DNA of 47,094 nucleotides from Clostridia bacterium (lineage in GTDB: Bacteria; Bacillota; Clostridia; Oscillospirales; Acutalibacteraceae), in assembly GCA_017461005.1 (NCBI GenBank), contig JAFTZU010000056.1, forward strand, positions 1-47,094, in the 5' to 3' direction. How positions within the stretch are numbered: position 1 is the stretch's first letter; each line of letters opens with the position of its first letter. Below, in pieces: positions 1-8,400 of the stretch. The notes below the pieces were generated by a model that worked only from the letters and a program-made list of their open reading frames with translations, searched no databases and was not told the DNA's origin. The translations under genes were made by a program, and so were the position numbers.

Positions 1-165
1 CGCCACTTCGACATGGAGGGCGCGAAAGCCGCGGGCGTCAACGCGATCGGTGTGCTGTACGGCTACGGTACGGAAGAAGAACTCTGCCGCGCCGGTGCGG
101 ACGCTGTCTGCGAGCAGGTCGTGGACCTGAGAGGGTATCTGCTGCAGCACTGCGGGGTGGTCTGA
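1..165 (+). CDS. HAD-family phosphatase, C-terminal end (partial)
   Basis: The first 54 codons read in frame from base 1 to a TGA stop at 163-165; the start lies outside the window. The visible tail reads RHFDMEGAKAAGVNAIGVLYGYG and then an EEL...AGAD segment. This is the usual end of Gph/PgmB-type HAD hydrolases: the Asp of HFD is the motif IV acidic residue that helps bind Mg2+, and the GVLYGYG strand follows it. The family dephosphorylates small phosphorylated metabolites such as phosphoglycolate; the substrate here cannot be told. No terminator is obvious directly after the stop. Confidence 0.8.
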   Translation, partial: RHFDMEGAKAAGVNAIGVLYGYGTEEELCRAGADAVCEQVVDLRGYLLQHCGVV

Positions 166-273
166 CGGGTCCGTTTCCCGTTCGGGTTTCCGGCATTCTC
201 AACATTTTGTGGTTCATCAAAATCAGGCCACAAGTACCCCGGAAAATCTCTATTATATAAAAGCAAAAACTTG

Positions 274-302
274 TTGACTTGCCCTTATTCATAAGTTATA
301 AT
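274..302 (+). promoter_or_regulatory. Promoter of the tRNA unit
   Basis: A near-consensus sigma-A promoter: -35 TTGACT (274-279), 17-bp spacer, -10 TATAAT (297-302). It lies 21 bp before the first tRNA, as expected for a strong stable-RNA promoter. Confidence 0.85.
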
Positions 303-323
303 AACTCTCGCTTGATTGCACAT

Positions 324-400
324 GGCGGCGTAGCTCAGTTGGCTAGAGCAACCGGTTCATACCCGGTAGGTCAGCGGTTCAAGTCCACTCGCCGCTACCA
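324..400 (+). tRNA. tRNA-Met (CAT anticodon)
   Basis: A 77-nt cloverleaf with encoded CCA. The acceptor stem GGCGGCG pairs with CGCCGCT (one G:U at the top). The D-arm is TAGCTCAGTTGGCTAGAGCA, the anticodon stem is ACCGG/CCGGT around loop TTCATAC (anticodon CAT), and the T-arm holds GGTTCAAGTCC. It resembles the elongator Met tRNA of Firmicutes rather than the initiator, but a CAT anticodon could also be the lysidine-modified Ile tRNA; the body favours elongator Met. Confidence 0.88.
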
Positions 401-428
401 TGTGGGACGCAAATGCGTCCCACCACCC

Positions 429-503
429 GGCCCGGTGGTCAAGCGGTTAAGACACCGCCCTTTCACGGCGGTAACACGGGTTCGATTCCCGTCCGGGTCA
501 CCA
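429..503 (+). tRNA. tRNA-Glu (TTC anticodon)
   Basis: A 75-nt cloverleaf with encoded CCA. The acceptor stem GGCCCGG pairs with CCGGGTC, the anticodon stem CCGCC/GGCGG encloses loop CTTTCAC (anticodon TTC), and the T-arm has GGGTTCGATTCCC. It lies 28 bp after tRNA-Met and is probably processed from the same transcript. Confidence 0.93.
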
Positions 504-544
504 AAAGAAAAGAGAGAGCTCACAGAGCTCTCTCTTTTCTTTTG
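504..544 (+). terminator. Terminator of the tRNA unit
   Basis: Hairpin GAGAGAGCTC-aca-GAGCTCTCTC directly after the tRNA-Glu CCA, with an A-rich 5' flank and a TTTTCTTTTG tract after it. Confidence 0.85.
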
Positions 545-609
545 TTTCCCGCTCGTTTACCATTTGTCACCGACAAATCTAAGAGTTTGTAAACATCCTC
601 TCCGAGCCT

Positions 610-637
610 TTGACACCTGTATAAATCATATTATGAT
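610..637 (+). promoter_or_regulatory. Promoter of the 23-residue peptide unit
   Basis: Perfect -35 TTGACA (610-615), 16-bp spacer and -10 TATGAT (632-637). It lies between the tRNA terminator and a short open frame with a strong ribosome binding site. Confidence 0.7.
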
Positions 638-679
638 GAAGGTGGAATCCGAAAATCATTTGCGAAAGGAGAGTGCAGT

Positions 680-751
680 ATGTTTACGTTCTTCCATCTG
701 CTTCAGTGGCTGAAAGTTCTGACCTGGCCGCTGCATCCGTGGACCATTTGA
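680..751 (+). CDS. 23-residue hydrophobic peptide
   Basis: An ATG at 680 follows an AAAGGAGAG ribosome binding site (665-673) with ideal spacing. The frame runs 23 codons to TGA: it begins MFTFFHLLQWLKVL and ends in a Trp/Pro/His-rich tail (TWPLHPWTI). Three Trp, three Phe and four Leu make it membrane-seeking. It has its own promoter (610-637) and a strong terminator starting 10 bp after the stop, so it forms a complete single-gene unit of about 200 bp. Function is unknown. Alternatives are a small membrane regulator, a toxin-like peptide, or a small RNA whose open frame is incidental. No antisense RNA gene is evident. Confidence 0.55.
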   Translation: MFTFFHLLQWLKVLTWPLHPWTI

Positions 752-761
752 TTTGAATGAA

Positions 762-801
762 GAAGCCGGCAGACCCGTTGTCTGCCGGCTTCCACTAATT
801 T
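762..801 (+). terminator. Strong terminator after the small peptide gene
   Basis: A perfect 13-bp stem GAAGCCGGCAGAC/GTCTGCCGGCTTC (762-774 and 780-792) with loop CCGTT, followed by a modest T tract (AATTTTG). Confidence 0.85.
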
Positions 802-814
802 TGGGGGAATCTAT

Positions 815-822
815 GCTATAAT
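815..822 (+). promoter_or_regulatory. Extended -10 promoter of the CAP-domain gene
   Basis: TGcTATAAT with a perfect -10 (817-822) and the TG extension, 36 bp before the start codon. No clear -35 element; the upstream spacing region overlaps the preceding terminator's T tract. Confidence 0.55.
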
Positions 823-858
823 GGCGGTAATGAACTTTGAGAAAAGGAGAGTCCAACC

Positions 859-1434
859 ATGAAACATAACGTCAAAGCGCTCGTTGCCGCATTGCTGACC
901 GCCCTCATGCTGGCCACCGCCGCGGTCCCGGCCTTCGCCGCCGACGCCAAAGCCGTCCCCGGCACCGTGACCACGCAGGCGAATGCCGGGTTCGTCAACG
1001 TGACGAGCGAGTACATCGCCCTCAACGCGCTGCGCCGCGAGCCCTTCGTCTCCCAGCTCAACGCGGACAACTTCACCCGCACCTTCTACAACACGACCCC
1101 CTTCGACCAGCTCCCGGTCCTCATGTATAACGCGGATCTCGAGAAGGCCGCGAAGGTCCGTGCCAAAGAGATCGTCAAACTCTTCAGCCACACCCGTCCG
1201 AACGGACAGCGCTGCTTCACGGCGTACCCGCAGATGAGCGCCCTCGGCGAGAACATCGCCTGCGGCCAGAGCTCCGTGACGGAAGTCATGATCGCCTTCG
1301 CTGAAGCGGACAAACCCTACTCCGGTCAGGGCCACCGCCGCAACATGCTGAACCCGAACTTCAACGCGGTCGGCTGCGCCTGCTACAAGGTCGGCAACTA
1401 CTGCTACTGGGTCCAGTGCTTCGGCCGGGTATAA
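859..1434 (+). CDS. Secreted CAP/SCP-domain protein (YkwD-like)
   Basis: A 191-residue protein with a signal peptide (MKHNVKALVAALLTALMLAT, probable cleavage after AFA near residue 29) and one CAP domain from about residue 50 to the end. Domain marks are the segment YIALNALR, DLEKAAKVRAKEI, the SHTRPNG loop, GENIACG, and GHRRNMLNP near the end, with the His and Glu residues that line the CAP cavity. Bacterial CAP proteins are secreted and mostly of unknown function; some bind lipids or cell-wall material. An AAAGGAGAG site precedes the ATG. A 10-codon frame starting at 828 overlaps the start through ATGA and is probably chance. Confidence 0.88.
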   Translation: MKHNVKALVAALLTALMLATAAVPAFAADAKAVPGTVTTQANAGFVNVTSEYIALNALRREPFVSQLNADNFTRTFYNTTPFDQLPVLMYNADLEKAAKVRAKEIVKLFSHTRPNGQRCFTAYPQMSALGENIACGQSSVTEVMIAFAEADKPYSGQGHRRNMLNPNFNAVGCACYKVGNYCYWVQCFGRV

Positions 1435-1464
1435 GCCATGTAAATCACTGTCCGCAGTGACGAA

Positions 1465-1503
1465 CCCCGCCCGACCATCCGGTCCGGCGGGGCTTCTGTT
1501 TTC
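1465..1503 (+). terminator. Terminator after the CAP-domain gene
   Basis: Stem CCCCGCC (1465-1471)/GGCGGGG (1486-1492) with an inner GACC/GGTC pair and a following CTTCTGTTTT tract. A smaller hairpin TCACTG-tccg-CAGTGA lies just before it (1444-1459). Confidence 0.75.
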
Positions 1504-1621
1504 CTCCGGTTGTAAAGATGTTTACTAGAACCGCGGTAAATCGCCAAAGTGTGCATACAATGAGGGTGAACGAGAACACTCGTTTTGCGCAAAACTGTTT
1601 TATGAAAAAGGAGGAAAACCC

Positions 1622-1993
1622 ATGGGCAAATTCACGATCAAACCGACCAACACAGGCTATGTCTTCAACCTGAAAGCCGGCAACGGCGAAGTCATCGCGG
1701 TCTCGCAGGTCTACAAAGCATTGGACGGCGCGAAGAACGGCATCGCGAGCGTACAGACGAACGCTCCCATCGCACCCGTCGAGGACCAGACCGTCGAAGG
1801 ATATGCGACTGAGAAGAATCCGAAGTTCGAGATCTACACCGACAAGGCCGGCGAATTCCGCTTCCGCCTCAAAGCCAAGAACGGCGAGATCATCGCAACC
1901 GGCGAGGGTTATGCCTCCAAAGCCGGCTGCAAGAACGGCATCGAGTCCATCCGCAAGAATGCGCCGGACGCCGACATCGTGGTCGAAGAATAA
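1622..1993 (+). CDS. YegP-like protein with two DUF1508 repeats
   Basis: A 123-residue soluble protein made of two copies of the DUF1508/YegP module. Copy one is about residues 1-48 (KFTIKPTNTGYVFNLKAGNGEVIAVSQVY, then GAKNGIASVQTNAP). Copy two is about 68-116 (KFEIYTDKAGEFRFRLKAKNGEIIATGEGY, then GCKNGIESIRKNAP). The repeats form a small beta-rich fold of unknown biochemical role; relatives are often linked with stress or stationary phase. An AAAAAGGAGG site precedes the ATG. Flanking terminators suggest a single-gene unit. Confidence 0.88.
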   Translation: MGKFTIKPTNTGYVFNLKAGNGEVIAVSQVYKALDGAKNGIASVQTNAPIAPVEDQTVEGYATEKNPKFEIYTDKAGEFRFRLKAKNGEIIATGEGYASKAGCKNGIESIRKNAPDADIVVEE

Positions 1994-2007
1994 ACCGAAC
2001 CTGAAAT

Positions 2008-2036
2008 GCCCGCTTCCTCTGGGAGCGGGCTTTTTG
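2008..2036 (+). terminator. Terminator after the YegP-like gene
   Basis: Stem GCCCGCT/AGCGGGC (2008-2014 and 2024-2030), extended by CC/GG pairs, followed by TTTTTG. Confidence 0.85.
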
Positions 2037-2087
2037 TTGCAAAAGCCTTTGGAAATCGAAAAGTTTCTTTTCTTGGGACAAGGTGTG

Positions 2088-2096
2088 TGCTACAAT
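2088..2096 (+). promoter_or_regulatory. Extended -10 promoter of ldh
   Basis: TGcTACAAT (2088-2096) is an extended -10. A poor -35 (TTTTCT near 2068) lies 17 bp upstream. The Rex-like operator begins 13 bp after the -10, in the expected early transcribed region. Confidence 0.55.
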
Positions 2097-2109
2097 GGGA
2101 AAGCAAAGA

Positions 2110-2127
2110 TTGATAAATCTTTGACAA
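2110..2127 (+). promoter_or_regulatory. Rex-like operator upstream of ldh
   Basis: TTGATAAATCTTTGACAA matches the clostridial Rex consensus TTGTTAA-N4-TTAACAA at 12 of 14 defined positions. Rex represses NADH-consuming fermentation genes when NADH is low, and ldh is a classical target. Distance to the -10 box is the same, within one base, as for the better operator in front of the hydrogenase operon (32701-32718). No rex gene lies in the window. Confidence 0.6.
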
Positions 2128-2168
2128 TATACTGTTCCTCATTTTCACCACAGAAAGAAGGTCATCCC

Positions 2169-3125
2169 ATGGGCAACGTAAACCCCAGAAAAGTAGCTAT
2201 GATCGGATGCGGATTCGTCGGTTCCGCCTCCTGTTTCGCGCTGATGCAAAGCGGACTGTTCTCTGAGATGGTCCTCATCGACGCCAACCAGGCGAAGGCC
2301 GAAGGAGAGGCGATGGACATCGCCCACGGTCTGCCGTTTGCCCGTCCCATGAACATCTATGCCGGCACCTACGATGACATTGCGGATGCCGCCATCATCA
2401 TCGTGTCCGCCGGCGCGGCCCAGGCCCCGGGTGAGACCCGTCTGGACCTCGTCAAAAAGAACATCAAGATCTTCGGCTTCATCATGCCGGAACTGAAGAA
2501 ACGCGACATCGGTGGTATTCTGGTCATCGTCGCGAACCCGGTCGATGTCCTGACATACGCTGCTATCCAGATGAGCGGCCTTCCGGAAAACCGTGTCTTC
2601 GGCACCGGCACCGTCCTCGACACCGCCCGCCTCAAGACCATGATCGGCGAATATGTCGGCGTCGACTCCCGCAACTGCCACGCCTATGTTGTCGGCGAGC
2701 ACGGTGACAGCGAGATCGTCGCCTGGAGCAGCGCCAAGGTCTCCGGCCTGCCGCTCGCGGACTACTGCATGCTCAAAGACCTGGCCGATCACAAAGAACA
2801 GGAGCAGCTAATCGCCGAACGGGTCAAGAACAGCGCCTATGAGATCATCGAGCGCAAAGGTGCCACCTACTACGGCATCGCCATGTCCGTCAAGCGCGTC
2901 TGCGAAGCCATCATCCGCGACGAAAAGACCGTCCTTCCGGTCTCCCACCTCCAGCACGGCGAGTACGGCGTGAAAGATGTCGCGATGAGCACGCCCGCTC
3001 TCGTCGGCATTAACGGGATCGAGGGAGACATCCCCATCGACCTCAGCATGGACGAGCAGGAGAAACTCCTCGCTTCCGCCCGCACCCTGCGGGCTGTCCT
3101 CGACGACGCCATGCCGAAGGATTGA
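2169..3125 (+). CDS. ldh: L-lactate dehydrogenase
   Basis: A 318-residue NAD-dependent LDH that reduces pyruvate to L-lactate and regenerates NAD+ in the cytoplasm. The N-terminal Rossmann loop is GCGFVGSA (residues 12-19), the NAD-selecting Asp lies in LIDAN, the substrate/NAD strand is IVIVANPVDVLTY, and the catalytic His-Asp environment appears as GEHGDSE. The substrate arginine of DTARL is present, as is the C-terminal RKGATYYGIA segment. The ATG at 2169 has an AGAAGG site and starts the conserved family N terminus; the open frame extends further upstream but that part runs through a terminator and promoter. A Rex-like site controls it. Confidence 0.95.
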   Translation: MGNVNPRKVAMIGCGFVGSASCFALMQSGLFSEMVLIDANQAKAEGEAMDIAHGLPFARPMNIYAGTYDDIADAAIIIVSAGAAQAPGETRLDLVKKNIKIFGFIMPELKKRDIGGILVIVANPVDVLTYAAIQMSGLPENRVFGTGTVLDTARLKTMIGEYVGVDSRNCHAYVVGEHGDSEIVAWSSAKVSGLPLADYCMLKDLADHKEQEQLIAERVKNSAYEIIERKGATYYGIAMSVKRVCEAIIRDEKTVLPVSHLQHGEYGVKDVAMSTPALVGINGIEGDIPIDLSMDEQEKLLASARTLRAVLDDAMPKD

Positions 3126-3150
3126 CCGACTTTATAATCGAACGTACCAG

Positions 3151-3184
3151 TCGCTCCGGACCTTCCGGAGCGATTGACTTTTTT
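3151..3184 (+). terminator. Terminator after ldh
   Basis: Stem TCGCTCCGG/CCGGAGCGA (3151-3159 and 3165-3173), then TTGACTTTTTTC. Its tail doubles as the -35 box of the next promoter. Confidence 0.85.
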
Positions 3185-3202
3185 CAGCCCTGCTCTTAGA
3201 AT
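3174..3202 (+). promoter_or_regulatory. Promoter of the apbE operon
   Basis: -35 TTGACT (3174-3179), 17-bp spacer, -10 TAGAAT (3197-3202). The -35 directly abuts the ldh terminator stem. Confidence 0.7.
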
Positions 3203-3245
3203 GAATAGCAGTTATTCCAAGAGTAAAACAGACAGGAGAATTCGA

Positions 3246-4310
3246 GTGAACAGCTGGAAGAAATACATCGCCCTGCTGCTGGCAATGGTCATGGTGTGCG
3301 CCATGGCGCTGACCGGGTGCGCAGGGAAGAAGAGCAGCTCCGAAAACACCGCTTCGGACGAGGAACCCTACTCGAAAGACATTTTCGCGATGGACACCTA
3401 CATGACGGTGTCCGCCTATGGCGATGCGGGTGAGAAAGCGGTCGACGCCGCGGTCAAAGAGATCAACCGCCTCGACGCGCTTCTGTCCACCGGCAAGGCC
3501 TCCAGTGAAGTGTCGGAACTCACCGCGAACGACGGAGGCAAACTCTCCGCCGACACGAACGCTCTGATGGACGCGGCACTGGACCTCTACGAGTCCACGG
3601 ACCACGTCTTTGACATCACCATCTACCCGGTCATGAAGCTCTGGGGCTTCACGGACCAGAACTACAAGGTCCCGTCGGACGGCGACCTGAAGGCGGCGCT
3701 GAAACTGGTGGACGCCTCGACCCTCGACTATAACAAGTCGAAGAAGACCGTGGCCTTCACAGTGGACGGCACGCAGATCGACTTCGGCGGCATCGCCAAG
3801 GGCTACACCTCGGCCACGGTCGCGCAACTCTACAAGGACTACGGCGTAACGTCCGGCCTTGTGAACCTCGGTGGCAACGTCCAGACGGTCGGCTTCAAGC
3901 CGGACGGTACGGAGTGGCGGATCGGCATCCAGCACCCGGAAGATGAGAACGACATGCTCGGCGTGGTACAGACTCACGACCAGGCGGTCATCACCTCCGG
4001 CGGGTACGAGCGCAACTTCGAAGAAGACGGCGTCGTGTACCACCACATCATCGACCCCTCGACGGGCTACCCCGCGGACAGCGGTCTCATCTCGGTGACC
4101 ATCGTGTCCGAAGACGGCACCCTCGCCGACGGCCTGTCCACGTCCCTGTTCATTATGGGCAAGGATAAGGCGATCGAGTACTGGAAAGCCCACAGCAAAG
4201 ACTTCGACTTTGTCCTCTGCGAGGACGATGGCACTCTGGTCGTGTCGAAGGGCCTGAAAGACAAGTTCACACCGCAGGATGAGAACGCGAAAGTAGAGTA
4301 CGTCTCATGA
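3246..4310 (+). CDS. apbE: ApbE-type FAD:protein FMN transferase lipoprotein
   Basis: A 354-residue lipoprotein that attaches FMN from FAD to Thr in D-x-x-S-G-A-T motifs of extracytosolic proteins. The N terminus has a lipoprotein signal with lipobox LTGC (Cys about residue 24). Domain marks follow: MDTYMTV, FDITIYPVMKLWGF, DFGGIAKGY, GLVNLGGNV, the VITSGGYERNF strand, HIIDPSTGYPA and DGLSTSLFIMG with the Mg2+-binding Asp/Thr environment. The GTG at 3246 is chosen because AGGAG at 3234-3238 sits 7 nt before it and the signal peptide starts there; an in-frame ATG at 3201 has no such site. Likely targets are encoded at 8799 and 10220. The stop overlaps the next start (ATGA). Confidence 0.93.
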   Translation: MNSWKKYIALLLAMVMVCAMALTGCAGKKSSSENTASDEEPYSKDIFAMDTYMTVSAYGDAGEKAVDAAVKEINRLDALLSTGKASSEVSELTANDGGKLSADTNALMDAALDLYESTDHVFDITIYPVMKLWGFTDQNYKVPSDGDLKAALKLVDASTLDYNKSKKTVAFTVDGTQIDFGGIAKGYTSATVAQLYKDYGVTSGLVNLGGNVQTVGFKPDGTEWRIGIQHPEDENDMLGVVQTHDQAVITSGGYERNFEEDGVVYHHIIDPSTGYPADSGLISVTIVSEDGTLADGLSTSLFIMGKDKAIEYWKAHSKDFDFVLCEDDGTLVVSKGLKDKFTPQDENAKVEYVS

Positions 4311-4672
4311 AAAAGAAAGACTTCATCATCATCGCAGTCGTGCTGCTCGTCGCGGGCATCCTGGCCCTCGTGTTCCACTTCGCCGGCGGCGACCCGGGCG
4401 GGTCAGTTCGGGTGAAGGTGGACGGAAAAGTCACCGGAACGTATGCGCTCATTGAAGAACAGCGCGTCCCGTTCGACACGAAGTACGGACACAACACACT
4501 CGTCATCGAAGGCGGCAAAGCGCATATCGAAGACGCGGACTGCCCGGACCACTACTGCGAGCAGCAGGGTGAGATCTCCAAGACCGGAGAGACCCTCGTC
4601 TGCCTGCCCCACAAGCTGGTGGCAGAAGTGGTCGCCGGCGAAGCATCCGACGTCGATATCATTGCGAAATAA
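4307..4672 (+). CDS. Membrane-anchored NusG_II-domain protein
   Basis: A 121-residue protein with one N-terminal membrane helix (residues 5-26) and an extracytosolic NusG_II domain (PF07009 type). Strands include VRVKVDGKVTGTY and NTLVIEGGKAHI, then a segment with two close Cys (DCPDHYCEQQG) and a third in ETLVCLPHKLVAEV. The family sits beside ApbE and Gx-type transporters in many Firmicutes and in flavin-based extracellular electron transfer loci; its biochemical role is not settled. It overlaps apbE by 4 bp, which points to translational coupling. Confidence 0.85.
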   Translation: MKKKDFIIIAVVLLVAGILALVFHFAGGDPGGSVRVKVDGKVTGTYALIEEQRVPFDTKYGHNTLVIEGGKAHIEDADCPDHYCEQQGEISKTGETLVCLPHKLVAEVVAGEASDVDIIAK

Positions 4673-4682
4673 GGAGGTCCCT

Positions 4683-5216
4683 ATGGCTACTACCCGTACA
4701 TCGCCAACGGGCACTCCCGGACGGCGTGTGGCACTGGACGGCATCCTCGTCGCTCTGGCGATGATCTTCTCCTACATCGAGACGTTCATCCCCTTCAACT
4801 TCGGCGTACCCGGCATCAAACTGGGCCTCGCGAACCTGGTGGTCCTCCTCGGGCTCACCTTCCTGCCGGCGGTCGACGTGCTGCTGGTCAGCGCCGTGCG
4901 CATCGTGCTCTCGAGCCTGCTCTTCGGCAATGTCATGTCCCTCTGGTACAGCCTGGCCGGCGGTCTCCTGAGCTTCCTCTGCATGTGGCTCCTCACGAGG
5001 CGGGAGGGGTACTCGATCATCGGCATCTCCATGGCCGGTGGCGTCATGCACAACGTGGGCCAGATCATCACCGCCGCCATCATCGTCAAGACCATCCAGC
5101 TCACCTGGTACCTGCCGGTCCTGCTCGTCGCGGGCCTCGTGACCGGTCTCATCATCGGCAGCCTTGCAAAGCTCCTCATGCCCCGCGTGCAGAAGGCGCT
5201 GGAGAGCTTCCACTGA
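4683..5216 (+). CDS. Gx transporter / heptaprenyl diphosphate synthase component I family membrane protein
   Basis: A 177-residue integral membrane protein with about five helices. It starts with the family mark LDGILVALAMIFSYIETFIPF, then GIKLGLANLVVLLGLTF, LSSLLFG and GGVMHNVGQ. Members are annotated either as component I of heptaprenyl diphosphate synthase or as Gx_transp, with an ECF-S-like membrane fold; in ApbE neighbourhoods a flavin or quinone-precursor role is suspected. The AAGGAGG site overlaps the previous stop. The motif copy GTACATCGCC (4696-4705) lies near the start codon, in the non-conserved N-terminal tail. Confidence 0.85.
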   Translation: MATTRTSPTGTPGRRVALDGILVALAMIFSYIETFIPFNFGVPGIKLGLANLVVLLGLTFLPAVDVLLVSAVRIVLSSLLFGNVMSLWYSLAGGLLSFLCMWLLTRREGYSIIGISMAGGVMHNVGQIITAAIIVKTIQLTWYLPVLLVAGLVTGLIIGSLAKLLMPRVQKALESFH

Positions 5217-5231
5217 ACTGAAAAAAACGCA

Positions 5232-5268
5232 CAGCCATCGGAAGAAATTTCCGGTGGCTGTTTTGTTT
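5232..5268 (+). terminator. Terminator of the apbE operon
   Basis: Stem CAGCCATCGGAA/TTCCGGTGGCTG with one G:U pair, followed by TTTTGTTTTG. Confidence 0.85.
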
Positions 5269-5409
5269 TGACGATCCATGGTGCAAAAGTGCAATGTCTG
5301 TATGGCGTGTTTGCTACAAAAAGGCGTGTAAAATTTTCTTGAAAATCGCCTGTCTGCGCCGTTTTTTCGTATGTCACAAAAGTTTTATCAGCCGGTTAGA
5401 CATTGCTAG

Positions 5410-5438
5410 TTACCCTCGGCTAACTATTTCGGTATAAT
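5410..5438 (+). promoter_or_regulatory. Promoter of the surface flavoprotein operon
   Basis: Perfect -10 TATAAT (5433-5438), 17-bp spacer and a weak -35 TTACCC (5410-5415). The imperfect repeats GGTTAG/CTAACT around the -35 and the palindrome CGTTAACG after the -10 could be operators. The rest of 5269-5493 shows nothing else recognisable. Confidence 0.6.
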
Positions 5439-5493
5439 GTTGCGGTAACGATTCCAAAACACGTTAACGTAACAGAAAGCAGAGGGAGAACTT

Positions 5494-8400
5494 ATGAAGA
5501 ATCCTGTATTGAAAAAAGCCATCGCTCTCGCCATGGGCGCGAGCCTCGCGGTGTCTATCCCGGTCATGGCCGCCTCCGGCGATGAAGTGGTCAAAGACGG
5601 CACGTACACGAAAGTGACCAAGGTCATCAACGACGGTCGGGATGACAACGACGGAGAATGGTCCGACTATGACCTGACCGTCACGCTTTCCGTGAAAGAC
5701 GGAAAGATCGAGTCCATCTCCGGCAAACCCGGCAGCACCTATGTGACGGAAAACGATGCCTACTATGACAAGGCGATGACCAAGAGAAACGGCATCAATA
5801 CCAAGCTCAAGAATCAGGATGCCACGGAAAACACCGTCAAAGGCTGGGATACTGTTTCGACCGCGACTCTGACATCGGAAGCCGCCAAGCAGGCAGTCCT
5901 CGACATCATCGCCGAAGCTCCGGTCGCTGGCAAGGAAGAACCGACGCAGGACGATGCCAAAACGGAGAGTGTCTATGTCATGATGAACATCCCGTATGAC
6001 GCTTTCTACAGTGCACAGGATGCCAAGAACTACGATACCGATGCCATGAGCTCCGCAACCAACAAAGTCGGCAACACCGGCTTTGCCGGCGGCGGATACC
6101 ACAGTGGCCAGACCGCAAATATCAAAGAAGACGGCACCGTCGAAGCCGTTGGCGGCGAGAACGGCGCCCATATGGAAGGCGTCACCTGGCCGGTCAAGGC
6201 GGCAAGCATCGACGCGGTCAAGGCGCTCGGAGGCACAGAAGTCACTGCGGACACCAAGGTCACCGTCGCGACTGCCGGCCATGGAGCGGTCTCTTCTTCC
6301 GAACGCACCGGAGCGGACGCTCTGATGGAAGCACCGTCTTATTCCTACTATGTCCTCGCAAATGAGCCGGCTTATTATCTCGAATTGAGCGGCGACGCAA
6401 AAGCGCCCGAATTCTCCGCTCTGAAGGGAGAAGCCAGAAAGCAGGATAAACTGGACGTGGAAGCAAACTATGGTTCCCACTGGGGCGATGTAGAACTGAA
6501 CCTCGGCACACTCGACGGTGTGACCGGAAAGAAAGTCAACGCCATCGTTCTGACCGCCGATGACGGCACGCAGGGCGGCCTTGTCCACCTCTATAACGTT
6601 TGGAAGAGCACGGACCTTGCCTGGGATACTGACAAAGTCACCGGCCTCGACGGAAAAAAACTCGTCAATGCCCGCTTCTACCTGACCGATACGAACAACG
6701 AGAACTTCTATGTTCTCGATTACCCGCTCGACGTCGACCTTCTTCCGGTCTACAATGACGGCGCAACAGCTGAATTGACCGACGAGAAGACCGTGGAATT
6801 CACCGGTCTCCCGGCAGACCTCAAAAACCCGAAAGCGGTCGTCTCCATCACGGAAGGTTCTAAGGGCGACCGGAAGACCACTTACCTGACCTCGACTTAC
6901 ATCGACCCTGCAGACAACGATACCGAGCCGAACCAGGACCCGGTCAAAGACAATAAAGTGGCACTGACCACGGCGGCCGAGGAAGGCAAGACGTATACGA
7001 TCTCGATTTCCTCGGACAACTATGCGCCGATCACCCTCAGCGCAAGGATCTTCAACGGCGGCTATGTCCTCATGAACGTCCCCTATGATGCGTTCTACGG
7101 CTCGGCCGGTACCTCGAACCTCGACGCGGACGCCATGAGTTCTGCGACCAACAAGGTCGGTAATGTCGGCAAGGCCGGCGGCGGCTACCACTCCATCGCC
7201 ACAGCGAAGAAGAATGAGGATGGCACTTACACGGCAGTTGGCGGCGAGAACGGCGCTCACATGGAAGGCGTCACCTGGCCCGTCAAGGTCGGTTCGCTCG
7301 CAGACCTCAAAGCGCTGAAGGGCAACGTCGTCACGGACGACTCCAAAGTCACGGTTGCCACCCTCGGCAGAGGTGCGACCAGCTCCACCGTTGTCGAAGG
7401 TGCCGGGGCGCTCATGGAAGCTCCGAGCTACTCCTACTATGCGCTCAGCGCAGAGCCGGCTCAGTACCTGGAGCTGACGGTCAAGGACGGCAAGGCCTCC
7501 TTCTCCGGGAACAAGGGTGAGGTCACGACCCTCGACAAGCTGGATGTCAACGTCTCCTACGGCACCAACTGGGGCGATGTACAGTTCGATTTCGATCAGC
7601 CGGAGGCGATCAACGGTAAACAGCTGAACGCCATGGTCATCACCGCGGAAGACGGCAAGAACGCCGGTATGATCCACCTCTACAACGCATGGTCCAACAA
7701 CTCGATCGCCTGGAAGGTCGCGAATGTCAAAGACCTCGACGGCAAAAAGATCACGAAACTGACGTTCTACATGAACGACAAGGCTGGTAACTACTTCGTC
7801 TATGACGTCCCGGTCGATGTCACCATCGTCCCGGTCTACACCGGCGAAGTCACGGCAGCGTTCGATGATGAGAAGACCGTTTCGGTCACCGGCCTCCCGA
7901 CCGACATCGCCAACGCCCGTGCCAAGGTCTACCTGAAGGGCCAGGGCAGGGGTGCCAAGAACACCTACCTGACGGCCGAGGAACTTGACCCGGCAGATGG
8001 TGATATCGATCCCGTCGATGTGGCGATGGACGGCAACAAGATCACTCTGAACCACGAGACCAACAAGCCGGAAGACGGCACCACCTACACCGTGGTCGTC
8101 GCCTCCGACAACTACGCGCCGATCACCACGACGGCAGAGTACAAGGCAGCCGCCGAAGAGCCGAAGCAGGACGAACCGAAGCAGGACGAGCCGAAACAGG
8201 ACGAGCCGAAGCAGGACGAACCCAAACAGGACGAACCTGCAGAGGTCCTGAACGGCCTGGTCCAGGGTCCCGACGGCAAGTGGGCGATGTACAAAGACGG
8301 CAAAGTAGACACCTCCGCGACCGGCGTGTTCCAGAATGTCCACGGCTGGTGGAGAGTCGAAAACGGCTACGTCAACTTTGACGCTCAGGGCATCTACCAG

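Noticed and set aside
279-713. A 144-codon frame running through both tRNA genes.
   Set aside because: Its bases form two perfect tRNA cloverleafs and a terminator.
1803-2168. Upstream extension of the lactate dehydrogenase frame.
   Set aside because: It overlaps the YegP-like gene in another phase and crosses a terminator, a promoter and the Rex-like site; the conserved N terminus begins at 2169.
5464-8343. A 959-codon minus-strand frame across the surface protein gene.
   Set aside because: Same antisense bias effect; the plus-strand frame has a signal peptide, repeats and known modules.
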